A stretch of DNA of 64,000 bases, from positions 124,001 through 188,000 of the forward strand of contig JASWJB010000042.1 of NCBI GenBank assembly GCA_032433595.1, read 5' to 3'. A program made the position numbers and the translations under genes. How positions within the stretch are numbered: the first letter of the stretch is position 1; each line of letters starts with the position of its first letter. This DNA comes from Conoideocrella luteorostrata (taxonomy: Eukaryota > Ascomycota > Sordariomycetes > Hypocreales > Clavicipitaceae). The notes beneath the pieces are model-generated. The model saw only the letters and a program-made list of their open reading frames with translations. It was not told the origin of the DNA and ran no database searches. Shown here one piece after another: positions 1 through 11,592 of this stretch.

Positions 1-2305
1 TTAGTGCCGGACACCATGACGGACAGGACAGCTATATTTATGTACGTCTTTTATATATTAAGACAGGTCTAATATTAGAGAAAATAAACTTAAAAAGAAG
101 CTAATGTACCTAACCCAAGTAAACTAGCTAACTTCGAATTCTCATAAAACAATGTAGATACCCGTAGGAGATTCTTTTGCTGCACACTAGAAGCATTCCT
201 ATCATGATATTAAGCCGCAAAAATTTCTAGTCAAGATTATTAGACACTCAACTAAACACGAAATGGAAAGAACTGTGAAGTTGGTACAATATTATATCTT
301 GTTAAGATTGTGTTGGCTGTACAAACAAGTTTATATATGACTATATCGCGACGTTTTGGTTGGTTATGGGAGCCATGCTTGTCCTCCTCGTCCCGCCAAC
401 CACGACGCATTCCTTAGGCAGCCTTAAGCTTAGCTGCTCGTCAGATAGTAGTGTAGACAGGGATAGCAAGGTAACATAGCACTATTCTGTTGAAAGTACT
501 CGTGTCTTGTAGACCGAGGACCGACAATGGCGTTGACGAAAGAAATGCTAACAAAGCGTTCGTTCGGGGACAGTGTGAATATGATACGCGCGACACGAAA
601 TGCAGAGCAAACTTAGCGACCGCATGGCTTACGCATAAGCGTGCCTCGAATTAACGTTACTAGCAGGTTAGACTGTATCATCACGTGGCACTAAACACGC
701 CGACACTTGATAGGGCTAACTACCTCGCAAGCTTAGAAGCGTTCCCCCAAGACTGATAGCTTGTATTGTCAAAGTAACACAGAAGATAAATATATACAGG
801 GTATAAGTCCTTCTACAGCTTCCTTATTCGTCTCGCGCGTTGCGCGCTAAGAGGAGCCGAGAGCAGACACCAATCCCTTACAAGTGAGCTGACGTAATTA
901 ATGCGATATACCAGATAACGTACTTTGTCTGACGCGTTTCAATTTTCTGTCATATTTTTAAGCCTATAAGGAGAATAACAAGGAAATATTAATGTCCAGG
1001 TAGGTACAATAATCACTGAGCTTATGATTTATGCCCTCGATGATGTAAGACAAGACAAGTTTGAAGCGGCGCAGAAGAACTGCCTGGCAAAGCTGGTGAG
1101 ATGCTTTGGACTGTAGGCTCGGAAACAAAGGTAGACCTACCTTCAGTGTACCAAAGGTTCTCGTCCCCATCCAGCTCTTGGTCAGATATTGCAAAGCTAT
1201 GAACCCATTTCGTGTGTGAGAAACTGTTTAATTTCATCCTCTTCTCTCTCCGCCCGTCTGCGCGTCACATTCAGTTGCAAAGCTGTCCTCGAATCCCATA
1301 TCGCCGAAACCAGACAGCACGCGTCTTGTGGAAACTCGGCCTGTGCCGTGCTCATGAAAGGACATGCGGGCTATGGGCGCAAAAATTCTGGCGTTGAATG
1401 TTTTGAGGCGATTCAAATTCGACGGCAAATCACTAACCTAGAAGCAGCCATAGAACCCACGCAATGTACCAAGATATGGACCGGGCGGGGAGCTATTGAT
1501 GGGTTCTACCATGTATGACTGTGTAGGGGTGTATCCGATGGTCCGACGTGAAGCACTAATAAAATAAAAGGAGTCTTCCATCCGAAGTACTAGCTAACAG
1601 ATATTGGGATTTAACATAAATCAAGTCTAAGTCACAGTATTATCTTCATCTAGAAATAGTTAACTGTCCTTCGAGAGCTCTTTGCAAAGAAGAGACTTGC
1701 AATAACTCTTGTCACTATAGAAAATGGGCTGTGAATGAAGCACTTTAAATTCCCTTGATTCTATTGTTCGATAGCCCTATAAATCCATCCTCAGAGCTCC
1801 AATAATTTGAGAGGCTATCTAGACATAGTAATAAAGTTTGGGGTCAGCTAAATAACGTATTTGTCAGTTTCACCCTTAAGCGCTATGTAACGGAAGGTCA
1901 AATTAAGTCAATCTACAAGCTTCAGTGATACTCATACTATATGCATTTACATAAAGGATATACAGACAATAGGATATATATTTCAAAACGTTATGCTAGA
2001 TATGACCTGGTGGAAAATTGTGCGAAGCATCCACTTATGATATCAAACTCTGTTTTATGAGGTCAATAATAAATAAGCGAATAGTATCCTACTTTTTGCC
2101 TTTCACAAGCGAAGAATTTCCATTTTCCCCCGTAACTGACGCTTTGGACTAGCTATATCTCAATGTTCCGCCAGGTACATATTTACTTTTAGCTATTGAA
2201 CCCCTCAACATTCCGATTTTCATTCATAGACTCGTCCAGCCGAAAATCTTGCGTATAAGTACCAATGAGCAGGACTTGCGGCTTGACAAGTATCATACTC
2301 TTCTC
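1..2305. other. AT-rich stretch without a recognisable gene
   Basis: Only short open frames with no family resemblance occur here, including a 109-codon frame at 1189-1518 of mixed, low-information composition. The base composition is clearly more AT-rich than the synthetase gene that follows. I see no signal peptide, no domain motif and no plausible exon chain. It may contain old, mutated repeats, but none is clear enough to name. Confidence 0.6.
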
Positions 2306-5300
2306 TCACGGAGCAGAGTACAATTCATCGTCTGAACTCGAACTTGCACTCTCCGGGTCTTGATGCCAAGGCCTCACAGGGTTGCCAATCCAGCGTGTTC
2401 CAGAAGGGATTTGCTCTCCTCGCATGACCAATGAAGTAGGACCAATGGTTGAGCCACAGCCGATGATAGTGCCTGGAAGGGTAACAGCGCGTGGACCAAG
2501 CGTCGCTCCACGCTTAAGAGAGACCGTATCTAAGCGCATCAGTCGGTCATGGAATAAGTGAGTTTGCAAAACGCTACCTCTATTGATAGTGACACTGTCT
2601 TCCAGCTCAACCAACTCAGCTTCTGGTAGCAGATGGCTGTCTAACCAGACTCCGCGCCCGACCTTGGCTCCTTGGCATCGCAGCCAGAGTGATAGTATCG
2701 GCGTACCATAGCAGTTCCTGATAAGCCATGGCACGGCCAGTGATTGTGTAAATGTGTCGGCGAGCTCATTTCGCCAGACAAACGAGCTCCATAGTGGATG
2801 CTGTGCGCCAGGAAGAACACGAGGTGTGAGCAGCCACTTGGCCAACATAGCTATAACGCAGGCAGCTGTTCCGGCAGCAATCAAGAACCCGCCGCTGGCA
2901 AGGACAGCCCAACCGATGCTGAAACTGTTCAGCATAAACAAAATGGCTAGTCCTAGTGTGGTTGAAATAACTGCCGAGAACACTAGCGGAAATATTCGGC
3001 ATAATTCGATAAACCCCCTAGCCAACACGAGTCTCTTCGGTGGTTCAAAGGTTCGGCTCTGGTTCGCAGGTTCTTCAACACGTCGCGGGAGAGACATGGG
3101 TGGCCGTCCGAGCCATGATGACCCGGACTCCATGTCTGTCGGTGCTTTGCTCAATACGCCAATCAAGGCAGCTTCAGGCACAGCTATTTCCAGGTCAACC
3201 ATGGCCGAGTTGCCAACAAATGCCTTGACGCCCACCGATGAAGGACCTAGTCGTACATGACCAGCGTTTACTTCAAATGGTGACAGCAAAGCGTCGTCTG
3301 CGAGGAATGCACCGTCCTTTACTTCAAGTAAAGACGGGATAGAGACGATAGTAGAGGCCTCGACGTTGCGACCAACACGTGCACCCAAGCTACGCAACCA
3401 GCTAGGCGACAGTAAGCTTGCATAGATTGGAAAAAGTGCAACCCGTGTATCCATGACTAGGAAGTGAGTCAACCAGGAAGCCCATGCCGTGCTACGATGC
3501 CACGAGTGTTCACCGGGACGGATGGCGATACTGGCCAATCGTACCAGGACGATGACGACTACAGCGTAGAGGACTGCTCCTAAAACGGCGCCAGGCAACG
3601 ACATCTCAATCATGCCAATGCATATATTCCTAAAATCGCTGTAATCGTGAACCAATGCAGGAGTGAGACCCCAAATTGGTAAGGTCATAAGTATAGGCAA
3701 GAGGTCAAGTAGTAGCAGCGACGACGTGTATCGAAGTCCAGTCCAAAACGGTTTTCCTGTCTTGGTACCAGCCGGCTTCTCTGAGGTTGAGGGTGTGACA
3801 GCAGGCCCCCGGGCTGTACCTTCATAGCAGATTCCTGGCTGTATGCTGGCGTATGGTTCTACTATCGTGTTTGGCATGAGAGTGCAACGGGCACCCACCC
3901 TGGCACCCTCTCCAATCGTGATGAAGCCGACATGTAAGACATCACCGTCAAGCCACCACCCGGCCACATCAGCCTCTGGCTCTACGACAGAGCCCGCGCC
4001 GAAGCTAGCCAGTCCGGTAGCCGGAGGCAGCGCATGAAGCTGTGCATCAGGGCCAACTGGACAGCCCAGCAGGCGGGCATAACGTCTACACCATTGCGTT
4101 CCAGCGATGGCCGTGATGCGACCAAGTGTGATAAATCGCTCTGCGGCCCATAAGCGGAGGTGTACCGAGCCGCCACGGCGAGATGTGCCGGCCGAAATGT
4201 TTATCGTAAGAAGCCGAACAATCCCAGCAGTAACAAGCATGCGGCCAGGCATCGAGATGAAGAGCACCCACCCAAGCACAACTAGCCACCACGGAAGTGC
4301 GTACCGGCCCGCCCAGGAATCCGGACCAAGCCGTAAGGCAAAGAGTTTTCTCGACAGCGACAAAGCAGTAATCCAGCGAAGTCCCTCCAAGGTGTGCGCT
4401 ATGTATAAAATCATGGCCTGGGCTAGCACCAGCCAGCGCGGTGTCGGCACAACCTGACGCTCTTCGTGTTTCGTGCCGGAAAGGTCATCAACGCGTGCGG
4501 CCATGTCCTTTAGACGAGGATACTCATACACGTCAGCAACCGATATAGTCGGGCATCGCTGCCGAATCTCGGAGACGAGTTGAGCGGCACCTAAACTGGT
4601 CCCGCCGAGGTCGAAGAAGTGCGAGTTTTCCGATGCTGGCACGCCAAGAACACGGCGCCATTGCTCAGCGAGCCACGCGGTAGCAGCATTTACAGGCAGA
4701 GTGTTCTTGTCTTGCGACGAGGACAACGGCGGCGGCCACGGAAGAGCTTTTCGATCCACTTTGCCGGAAGTACGGACCGGTATTTCATCTACCGTGACAA
4801 TCAAGGGAACAAGCGCTGCCGGGAGAATGAGCCTCAGTAGCTCTTGTTCCGAAACGCCAGGACCTGGCGCTGAGTTTAGGTTGGGTTTTCGCACGACGTA
4901 GCCGACAAGAAGCTGTGTTCCTGTCTCGCTGCGCTGTATAACACTGGCTGTCGCACTCACGCCTGGAAGCGTTATTAGTGCCGCGTCGATCTCGCCAAGT
5001 TCGAGGCGACGCCCGCCCAGCTTGATCTGCTCATCATTGCGCCTCACAAAAATCAGCCCATCCTGTTCGGCACGGACTAGGTCCCCGCTGCGGTAAGCTC
5101 GCTCGCCATCCAGAACAGGCTCCGGCATAAACTTGGCCCGGTCTTTCTCCAAATCCAGATATCGAGCCATACCAGCACCACCGATGACCAATTCACCCTC
5201 TTCGCCCCAGCGTACTGGATTTCCATCATCCCCAATGACAGCAAGTTTCCAGCCGGCTAGGGGCAGCCCAATTCGAACCGCCGTCTGTCCGGCAACCAGC

Positions 5301-6286
5301 GGAGCGGCGCAGGACACAACAGTCGCTTCCGTGGGGCCGTACGTGTTCCAAACAACGCCCGACTTTACAGCTTGCGTCAGGCGGGTGGCCAGTCCTGGAG
5401 AGCATGCTTCTCCGCCGAGTATCAGAAGGCGAAGGCGGCTCAGTGTATCCGTCGGCCACAAGGCTGCCAATGTCGGCACGGTTGACACCACTGTTATGCG
5501 TTGGGTGGTGAGGAAAGTACCCAAATCAGCTCCAGTCTTCACCAAGGATCTGGGGGCTGGGACGAGGCAGGCTCCATGTCGCCAGGCCAGCCACATTTCC
5601 TCACATGAGGCATCGAATGCTACTGATAGACTGGCTAATACACGGTCTCCTGGGCCCAAGGGATTATCAGGCAAGAATAGCCCAGACTCCGCGTCAACAA
5701 AGGCTGCAGCACTACCATGGCTGACTGCGACACCTTTAGGTTTCCCGGTTGAGCCCGACGTAAATATAATCCAGGCGTCATCACTGGGACCAGGTAGTTG
5801 GTTCGGATTTTCCGGGCTCATCGGTGCATTGTATTGTGTGATGGTGCCATTGTCAGTCAGTACTGCACAAACGTTGGCTTCGGCCCAAACGATATTCGCC
5901 CGCTCATCCGGATCATCCACGTCCACCGGGACATAAGCAGCACCAGCCGTAAGTACAGCAAGAATACTCACGTATAGGTCCAGCGTCCCGGAGCTTATGC
6001 GCACCCCCACTCGGTCACCAACCCCTATGTCCAGAGCTCTTAACTGATCCACTTGGCTGGCTACCCGGCTGGCCAGCTCAGTATAGCTTAGAGAAGATGT
6101 TCCATTGTCGAGGGCGATAGCCGTTGGGTGAGCAGAAATAGACGAATTGAGTATCTCAACCAGGGTGCGAGCTTCAGCCGGTTTCTCGAAGGGATATATA
6201 GCCAGGTCTGTGGGCGGTATCAAAGATGACACCCTTTGGCTTTTGTCCATGTTTAACAAAAGGCTGCCCGCTATAGTATTTGACAA
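2306..6286 (-). CDS. Epsilon-poly-L-lysine synthetase-like NRPS (A-T-six TM-three tandem C-terminal domains)
   Basis: This is a single uninterrupted 1326-codon frame. Residues about 30-515 form an adenylation domain: A3 FTSGSTGKPKG near 175, A5 NTYGPTEAT near 314, A7 YRSGDLV near 398, A8 IKLGGRRLELGEID near 421 and A10 SGKVDRK near 507. A thiolation domain follows, with the phosphopantetheine Ser in DLGGTSL (about S564). The remaining 700 residues alternate six hydrophobic segments with left-handed beta-helix (hexapeptide-type) modules and have no condensation or thioesterase motif. This is the layout of bacterial epsilon-poly-L-lysine synthetase (Pls, about 1319 residues; NRPS terminal domain TIGR02353), a membrane enzyme that activates lysine and polymerises it through epsilon-amide bonds. 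A fungal Pls has been reported from Epichloe. Lysine specificity is inferred from architecture only. The Met at codon 13 (6250) could also be the start. The intronless frame is more GC-rich than its flanks, which suggests bacterial ancestry. Confidence 0.85.
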   Translation of the reverse strand: MSNTIAGSLLLNMDKSQRVSSLIPPTDLAIYPFEKPAEARTLVEILNSSISAHPTAIALDNGTSSLSYTELASRVASQVDQLRALDIGVGDRVGVRISSGTLDLYVSILAVLTAGAAYVPVDVDDPDERANIVWAEANVCAVLTDNGTITQYNAPMSPENPNQLPGPSDDAWIIFTSGSTGKPKGVAVSHGSAAAFVDAESGLFLPDNPLGPGDRVLASLSVAFDASCEEMWLAWRHGACLVPAPRSLVKTGADLGTFLTTQRITVVSTVPTLAALWPTDTLSRLRLLILGGEACSPGLATRLTQAVKSGVVWNTYGPTEATVVSCAAPLVAGQTAVRIGLPLAGWKLAVIGDDGNPVRWGEEGELVIGGAGMARYLDLEKDRAKFMPEPVLDGERAYRSGDLVRAEQDGLIFVRRNDEQIKLGGRRLELGEIDAALITLPGVSATASVIQRSETGTQLLVGYVVRKPNLNSAPGPGVSEQELLRLILPAALVPLIVTVDEIPVRTSGKVDRKALPWPPPLSSSQDKNTLPVNAATAWLAEQWRRVLGVPASENSHFFDLGGTSLGAAQLVSEIRQRCPTISVADVYEYPRLKDMAARVDDLSGTKHEERQVVPTPRWLVLAQAMILYIAHTLEGLRWITALSLSRKLFALRLGPDSWAGRYALPWWLVVLGWVLFISMPGRMLVTAGIVRLLTINISAGTSRRGGSVHLRLWAAERFITLGRITAIAGTQWCRRYARLLGCPVGPDAQLHALPPATGLASFGAGSVVEPEADVAGWWLDGDVLHVGFITIGEGARVGARCTLMPNTIVEPYASIQPGICYEGTARGPAVTPSTSEKPAGTKTGKPFWTGLRYTSSLLLLDLLPILMTLPIWGLTPALVHDYSDFRNICIGMIEMSLPGAVLGAVLYAVVVIVLVRLASIAIRPGEHSWHRSTAWASWLTHFLVMDTRVALFPIYASLLSPSWLRSLGARVGRNVEASTIVSIPSLLEVKDGAFLADDALLSPFEVNAGHVRLGPSSVGVKAFVGNSAMVDLEIAVPEAALIGVLSKAPTDMESGSSWLGRPPMSLPRRVEEPANQSRTFEPPKRLVLARGFIELCRIFPLVFSAVISTTLGLAILFMLNSFSIGWAVLASGGFLIAAGTAACVIAMLAKWLLTPRVLPGAQHPLWSSFVWRNELADTFTQSLAVPWLIRNCYGTPILSLWLRCQGAKVGRGVWLDSHLLPEAELVELEDSVTINRGSVLQTHLFHDRLMRLDTVSLKRGATLGPRAVTLPGTIIGCGSTIGPTSLVMRGEQIPSGTRWIGNPVRPWHQDPESASSSSDDELYSAP

Positions 6287-9200
6287 GAAAGAATATGTTG
6301 GGATTTTTGATTTAAGAACGGAACCTTTTGGAGTTTAGGAGTTTCATGTGGATTATATACTATTAAACCGCATGATTGATTTTTTTTCAGGCCGTTATAG
6401 GGTGACGAAGACTAACTTGGAGCTTTCGCTAGTCATCGGATATATCTGGTCCGCACAACGTACCCCAGGTTGAGTTATAGCTATTATATGACGTAGCTCG
6501 GAGATGCCCTTCTTCCTTGCATTAGAAATAGTAGCCGTCTTAGTATAGGGTCATCATGCAGAGGTAAGCGTCGCGCGATGGCGAACATTTGGTGAAACTT
6601 GGCGTGCTGGTTGGTACTTTGACACAGAATCCAACGCTCGGTCCAGATCAGCATTAATTCTCCCGGCGTCATTGGGTAATATTAACACTACTTGGTAAAT
6701 TTACCGGTAGCTTTTCAAAATTGCCGAACATAAAGGAGGATGAGAACGGGTATCCGGCATCTGGTACACTGATCCGAATTGCTTGGCGCATCATCTCTTT
6801 AGGCTGGAGCAAAGGATCAAACATGGCGTCAATTAGTCAGACAGTGTCAGGTACTATTGTGGCTGGATCAAAATAATAATCAGGGGAGGAGAGGCAAGGG
6901 TTGCAATATGGGGAGGTTTCTAAAACAAATCGAGCGCAAGTCGGCGAACTGAATCGGAGTCAAGTACGATTCACATCAATTGAGAGCTGTTAGTGGTCAA
7001 AAAAAGAAACCCGCGATTTTCGCTCGGACCCGATTCTCAGTCCAGTCATTTGCTTTGGCAAAAACTTTGCGATGTCAAGCTTGAAAAAGGACGCGTCAGC
7101 TATATCAGACTACTATTACCCGTGGTTATGGCAAGGGCTCCACTAGTAACACATTACAAAAATATAGCTACGAATACAAAAGCGGGATGGTGCATATTGA
7201 CAACAAAGAAGGACCACCATATGCAGTGAATGATGACCTTTGAAGCGCGGAAATGTAACCCAGAGGGTGACAGTGCTTTCTCACGACAGCATGTAGTCGG
7301 GTTACAGTATATCTCTAATTCCGGCCGACACGCCCCGGGCGAGCTAGTCTGGCGGAAAACATCGACACTCTCCAATTGGCCCCTCGTCAGACTATCGGCA
7401 AACGGCGACCACCAGGAGCCCGGGTGCATAGAATTGCGTCCTGGTTTGAGTTCAGCGATTCGCCGAGAGGCAACAAAATAAAAACGCCATATGCCGAAGC
7501 GCCTCAGCCAAGTGACTGCCGTCCCGGCAAAGCGGCACAAAACCTTAGTTAGCGGGCTTACGCGGCATGGCGTTGTGGAGGCTAAAGTCTTGTCAAACCG
7601 ACCTCAACATGCGGCACGATTCTGCCTCGTCACGCGACTGCCACTTTCTGTATCGGAATTATGTAGGTAGAGTAGCTCTGCGTCATTTTGTTCCCACAGC
7701 GGATATCATAGGATGCGTGCTTGTGGAGCAATGCTACAACAGAGCACTGTGTGCTTAGTTTCTCCGCAGCGAAGTCCAACGACGAAGAAAGCCATTAATC
7801 TCCATTTATTTTTTTCAATAACGGCAAAGTCCGCAAGGGTGTGCTTGAGCCGGGTATAACGCCCCTCCACTCTTTCCTTTCCCGTTAAATCCACGAAAAC
7901 CGGATATCAAGGATGATCTACATCTGAGCATTGCCTCTTTAAGGAGACGCACTACATTTTCCTGACACGTGTTAAAAGAGAAGACTTGCCACGGCACAAA
8001 GAAACCTCACCTAAACAAAGAATGAAGTAGCTCGTACGTTCCTTCCTTTCTGGCTATGCACATTATGACCAGCCTTGCCATGTCGCATCGCAGCCCCTTT
8101 GTTTTTTAACGTGGCTTTGGACCGCTTCCTTGTGAATGTTATCTTGCCATACATGTTGGTCAGCATCGTCTAAGCCTGGAAAAATTTGCCCCTGGGCAAT
8201 ATTTATTCTGCCGCTTGTTCTAGTTTGACCCTTTTTCTCTACATTGCTTGCCCGGTGTTTTATTTACATTTAAACTAGTTCGCTCCTGGCATTCCATGGG
8301 ATAGTCAAGTGCATTAGATTTGGCCTCGCGCAACATTCTTGAGTTATTCCATGACAATTGAAGCTTATGCTGGCGAGATAGCTATATCGTCCCTTTTACA
8401 ACTGTTGTGGTACGATTACCTATACTGCAAATGCGAGTGGATGGGTTGTTGAGGTTTTCTTGAGTCGGACGCGTCACGTATTACGTTCAACTAGAAGAGG
8501 TCAAAGTCATGTACCCAGATAATAGATGTTACCAGATGCAGAATTCCTCCTCAGAAAAACCCCTCCAAATCCTCCTACATATATTCCTCTTTCATCCAGT
8601 CGTAACTTCCCCCTTACTGTCTCAGGCACAAAGGCTAGTAATGTAACACCATGGTGCGACTTGAAAAAATGTTGCGAAGACCACAACACGCGTAGCAACG
8701 ACCCCCAACATCAGAATCCCAGCTTCTCTCTCCATCAGGTAGACTAGAATCATCATCATGCATCACGCTGATAGAGACTTCATCTGACGTACATGTTGTC
8801 ATCGAATCTTGGTGATAGATTATTTCATTTCCTCCTCATCTTCTTCTCTCCGTTCTTCTCTATCCCATGGTCCATCACAAAAGGTCGACGGCGGAAGTCA
8901 GGGCATAAAATGAAGAAACTATCTCTCAAGAAGCTAATTTGAATAAGTGTTATACTTGATATGTTTCTCCCTATTTCACCATGTAAATACTTTATGGTTC
9001 TGGACTAAGACTGTCACAGAACATCGTGTATCTCCGCCAATTCCATCATCTCCCTTAGGTCCTATACTCCCGATTTTTCCTATTAGTCAGACTAGCCAGA
9101 ATTCATCTGTAAGAGGATGTCTAGTTTCTCGTCAGCAATAGCTAGAATAATAGGACAGTTTCACTTATCAGACATCCATAGCTGCTCACCTGCGACAAAG

Positions 9201-10830
9201 ACGAGTGTTTGGACGAAAAAGATTTCGTGTAGGTTAACTGAATCGCTCTTGTAGGAATCCGGATTTGATCAATTCGGTCAAGTCATGTGAATTAGCTATG
9301 AGAGGAGTCGAAGCCTGCTGCTCTAAGTAACAAATCAAGTCTCCCGTTCACTATCCTCATTCGGAGCAGGGCTCCAGTGCCCATCATGATTGAATTGACA
9401 TCTTTGAAGCGGTACTGAGCAAGATATTCCTGAACAGAACACCAAAACCATTTGATATCAGCATCTAGAAGGTCGTGACAAGCTGAATTTGGTGTCTACT
9501 TAATTCCATTAATTAATTGAAGTTGCGTAGCTAGTAGTGCCAGGCAACAATAACGTATGTTGCGGATGTGTGCTTTTGGCTAAGAAAATAGACCGAAATA
9601 CTAACAAAACATAAATTCCTTTCACAGGTCGTGACTGCAACACCTTTTCAAGATGGACTATGCCGACACGTTGAACGGTTTCTGCATTGGCGGACTAAAG
9701 ATGTAGAAGAAGCTCCACTTGCGAAACTGAAACCGAAGACTTTGGCAATCGTCGTACGACGCCCAAATTGCAGTCCGTGCTAGCACCTGCAGTGTTCTAA
9801 TTCGTTGCTAGCTGTATTGTCTTTTTATTACTTCAACGGTAAAGAACAGAAAAACAACCCTAATTAGATACTCTATAATATGCGTTTCACTTTAATTACT
9901 TAGTTAACGAATTACCTTTTTAGAGCTTACCCCGTACATATTACATGATCTACTTTCGGTATGACTAGTCGCCCGTGCATGCAACTAATAACTCAAAACT
10001 CAAAAGGTGGATCCGTGCTTATTCAGCTGGTGGGACACCGTTTCAACATTGTAAAACAGATTCCTGTACTCCTCCGTCCTCCGTAGCTACATTATATAAC
10101 CCTCAAGTCTGCCAAATTCTGCAGTGGATTGGCAAGAGACCAAACTGTGCGCACGAAGCATCCGGTGAGACATAAGCCGAATTCTAGGGAAATGAACACC
10201 TGCACACTTTTAATAAGCTAAGGCTCTTTCTGATTTGAAATTTTCGTAATAGTGGGGGGAATTGGAGAATCTTTTATCATACTTCGCTTGCATCCGTTCT
10301 ACGCGAGTCGGCTAGTCCTCTAGACTACCACTCGTTAATAGAAATTCTGCACTACTCGGAGCAGTGCGGCCCGTTTTATACGAGCCAAGACGAGTCAAGC
10401 GGGGTGTCCAAGAAATGTCGCGCCTAGTAGGGCAAGTATCAGGCCATGTGAGTAGCTTAAGATTATTTGTGGATGAGCTATATAAGCGCTGGATACTTCT
10501 ATAATTTGCATTTGATAATTTGGGTATATTATAGGTAGACTACGGTCAGGCATAGGTCTAGCATTATGCACTGCGAAACTACTTTACTTATAAACCTTAT
10601 CTCTCTGCTGCTACCCTGATTAAGAAACCAACCTCTTCTCATTCAATATTTACTATGACTAACTAAGAAAAAATTTGCTCTTATATTTATTTGATTTTTT
10701 TTTATCTTGTCCGCGCGCTCATCTTACTTCGTAACATAAAAATAATTGGTCCTAGCTGTTCCCTGCCGCAGAACTTTAACCATTACTTCGATGCTCTAAT
10801 GCTTATTGCCACCAAATCTCAGAACGCAAC
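6287..10830. other. Gene-poor AT-rich interval upstream of the Pls-like gene
   Basis: About 4.5 kb without a supportable gene. The longest frames (for example 7154-7540 minus and 8526-8747 plus) have no family resemblance, no signal peptide and no splice partners. The part next to 6287 must hold the promoter of the minus-strand synthetase gene, but I see no clear TATA box. Composition resembles the first 2 kb of the window. Confidence 0.6.
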
Positions 10831-11592
10831 ATGCAGACCTTGCTCATATTGCTATCTTCCATACTTTGCTTCGCTAAACTACCCTTGGCAGCCCCCTTCC
10901 AACCGAGTCATTTTGAATGTGAAGGCACTGCTTTCGCAAAAGAAAAAATAGGATACTATTTCTGCGGAGACGAGCGCCTTGGGCCACTGCTCTTGGGGAG
11001 CAAAGCAACTGAAGGTGATGTATCTGCTGAGGCTACGGTTCTGGACTGTATGTTGAAGGGTTACGACCGCCTAGGAGGAATGCCGGCTGGCGCTCTCATA
11101 TCAAACTTTACCAGCGAGAAAAGGTGGCTCTATCCTCGGGACAATGGATTTGCTACAACGAATGGGAAGCTCGACATTTACAACATGACATTGGAGGCAG
11201 GATTGTATGTAGATCGATTTGGTCCTGAGACTGGTACGTATAACTTGAATGTAAGTTCTTCAAAGTAGTGCAATCTTGCTAATATGGTATTTGTCTTTCT
11301 TCCAGGCTCCTTCCTTTCCCCCGTAAGCACTTCTTATGGGGCGAGGGCAATTCCCCCCGAAAACTTGAATCCTTACCCGCATTGGCCGCCCGCTAAGGAC
11401 AGATTCAACAATTATCACGTCTATGTTGTCAAGGAAGACTTTAACGTCACCGCGGGCCGAATCGCGCCATGGTTCGGACAACCAGGGGGCGGAAGACAGT
11501 TCTGGACTAAGCGTGTCGGAATCATCAGCAGCCTGCTAGCTTCTGGCAAACTTGAAAGGGTAGCGGCCAACGAGATACCAAGGCAATGCTAG
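10831..11592 (+). CDS. Secreted TNT-domain protein, probable NAD glycohydrolase
   Basis: Two exons, 10831-11233 and 11306-11592, joined by a 72-bp phase-1 intron (donor GTACGT, acceptor TTCCAG), give 229 residues. The N-terminus is a typical signal peptide ending near LPLAAP. The C-terminal half matches the TNT fold (tuberculosis necrotizing toxin domain, PF14021): a YVDRFGPETG element, the RAIPPENLNPYP stretch, and the closing APWFGQPGGGRQFW with the conserved Gln. Fungal members with this layout, such as the conidial NADase of Aspergillus fumigatus, are secreted enzymes that hydrolyse NAD+. Several Cys residues and N-glycosylation sequons (NFT, NMT, NVT) fit secretion. No immunity-type partner is seen next to it. 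NADase activity is inferred from the family, and the target is unknown (host, competitor or self). Confidence 0.82.

Noticed and set aside
5133..5936. 267-codon plus-strand frame antisense to the Pls-like gene
   Set aside because: It mirrors the adenylation-domain codons in a GC-rich gene and has no domain of its own.
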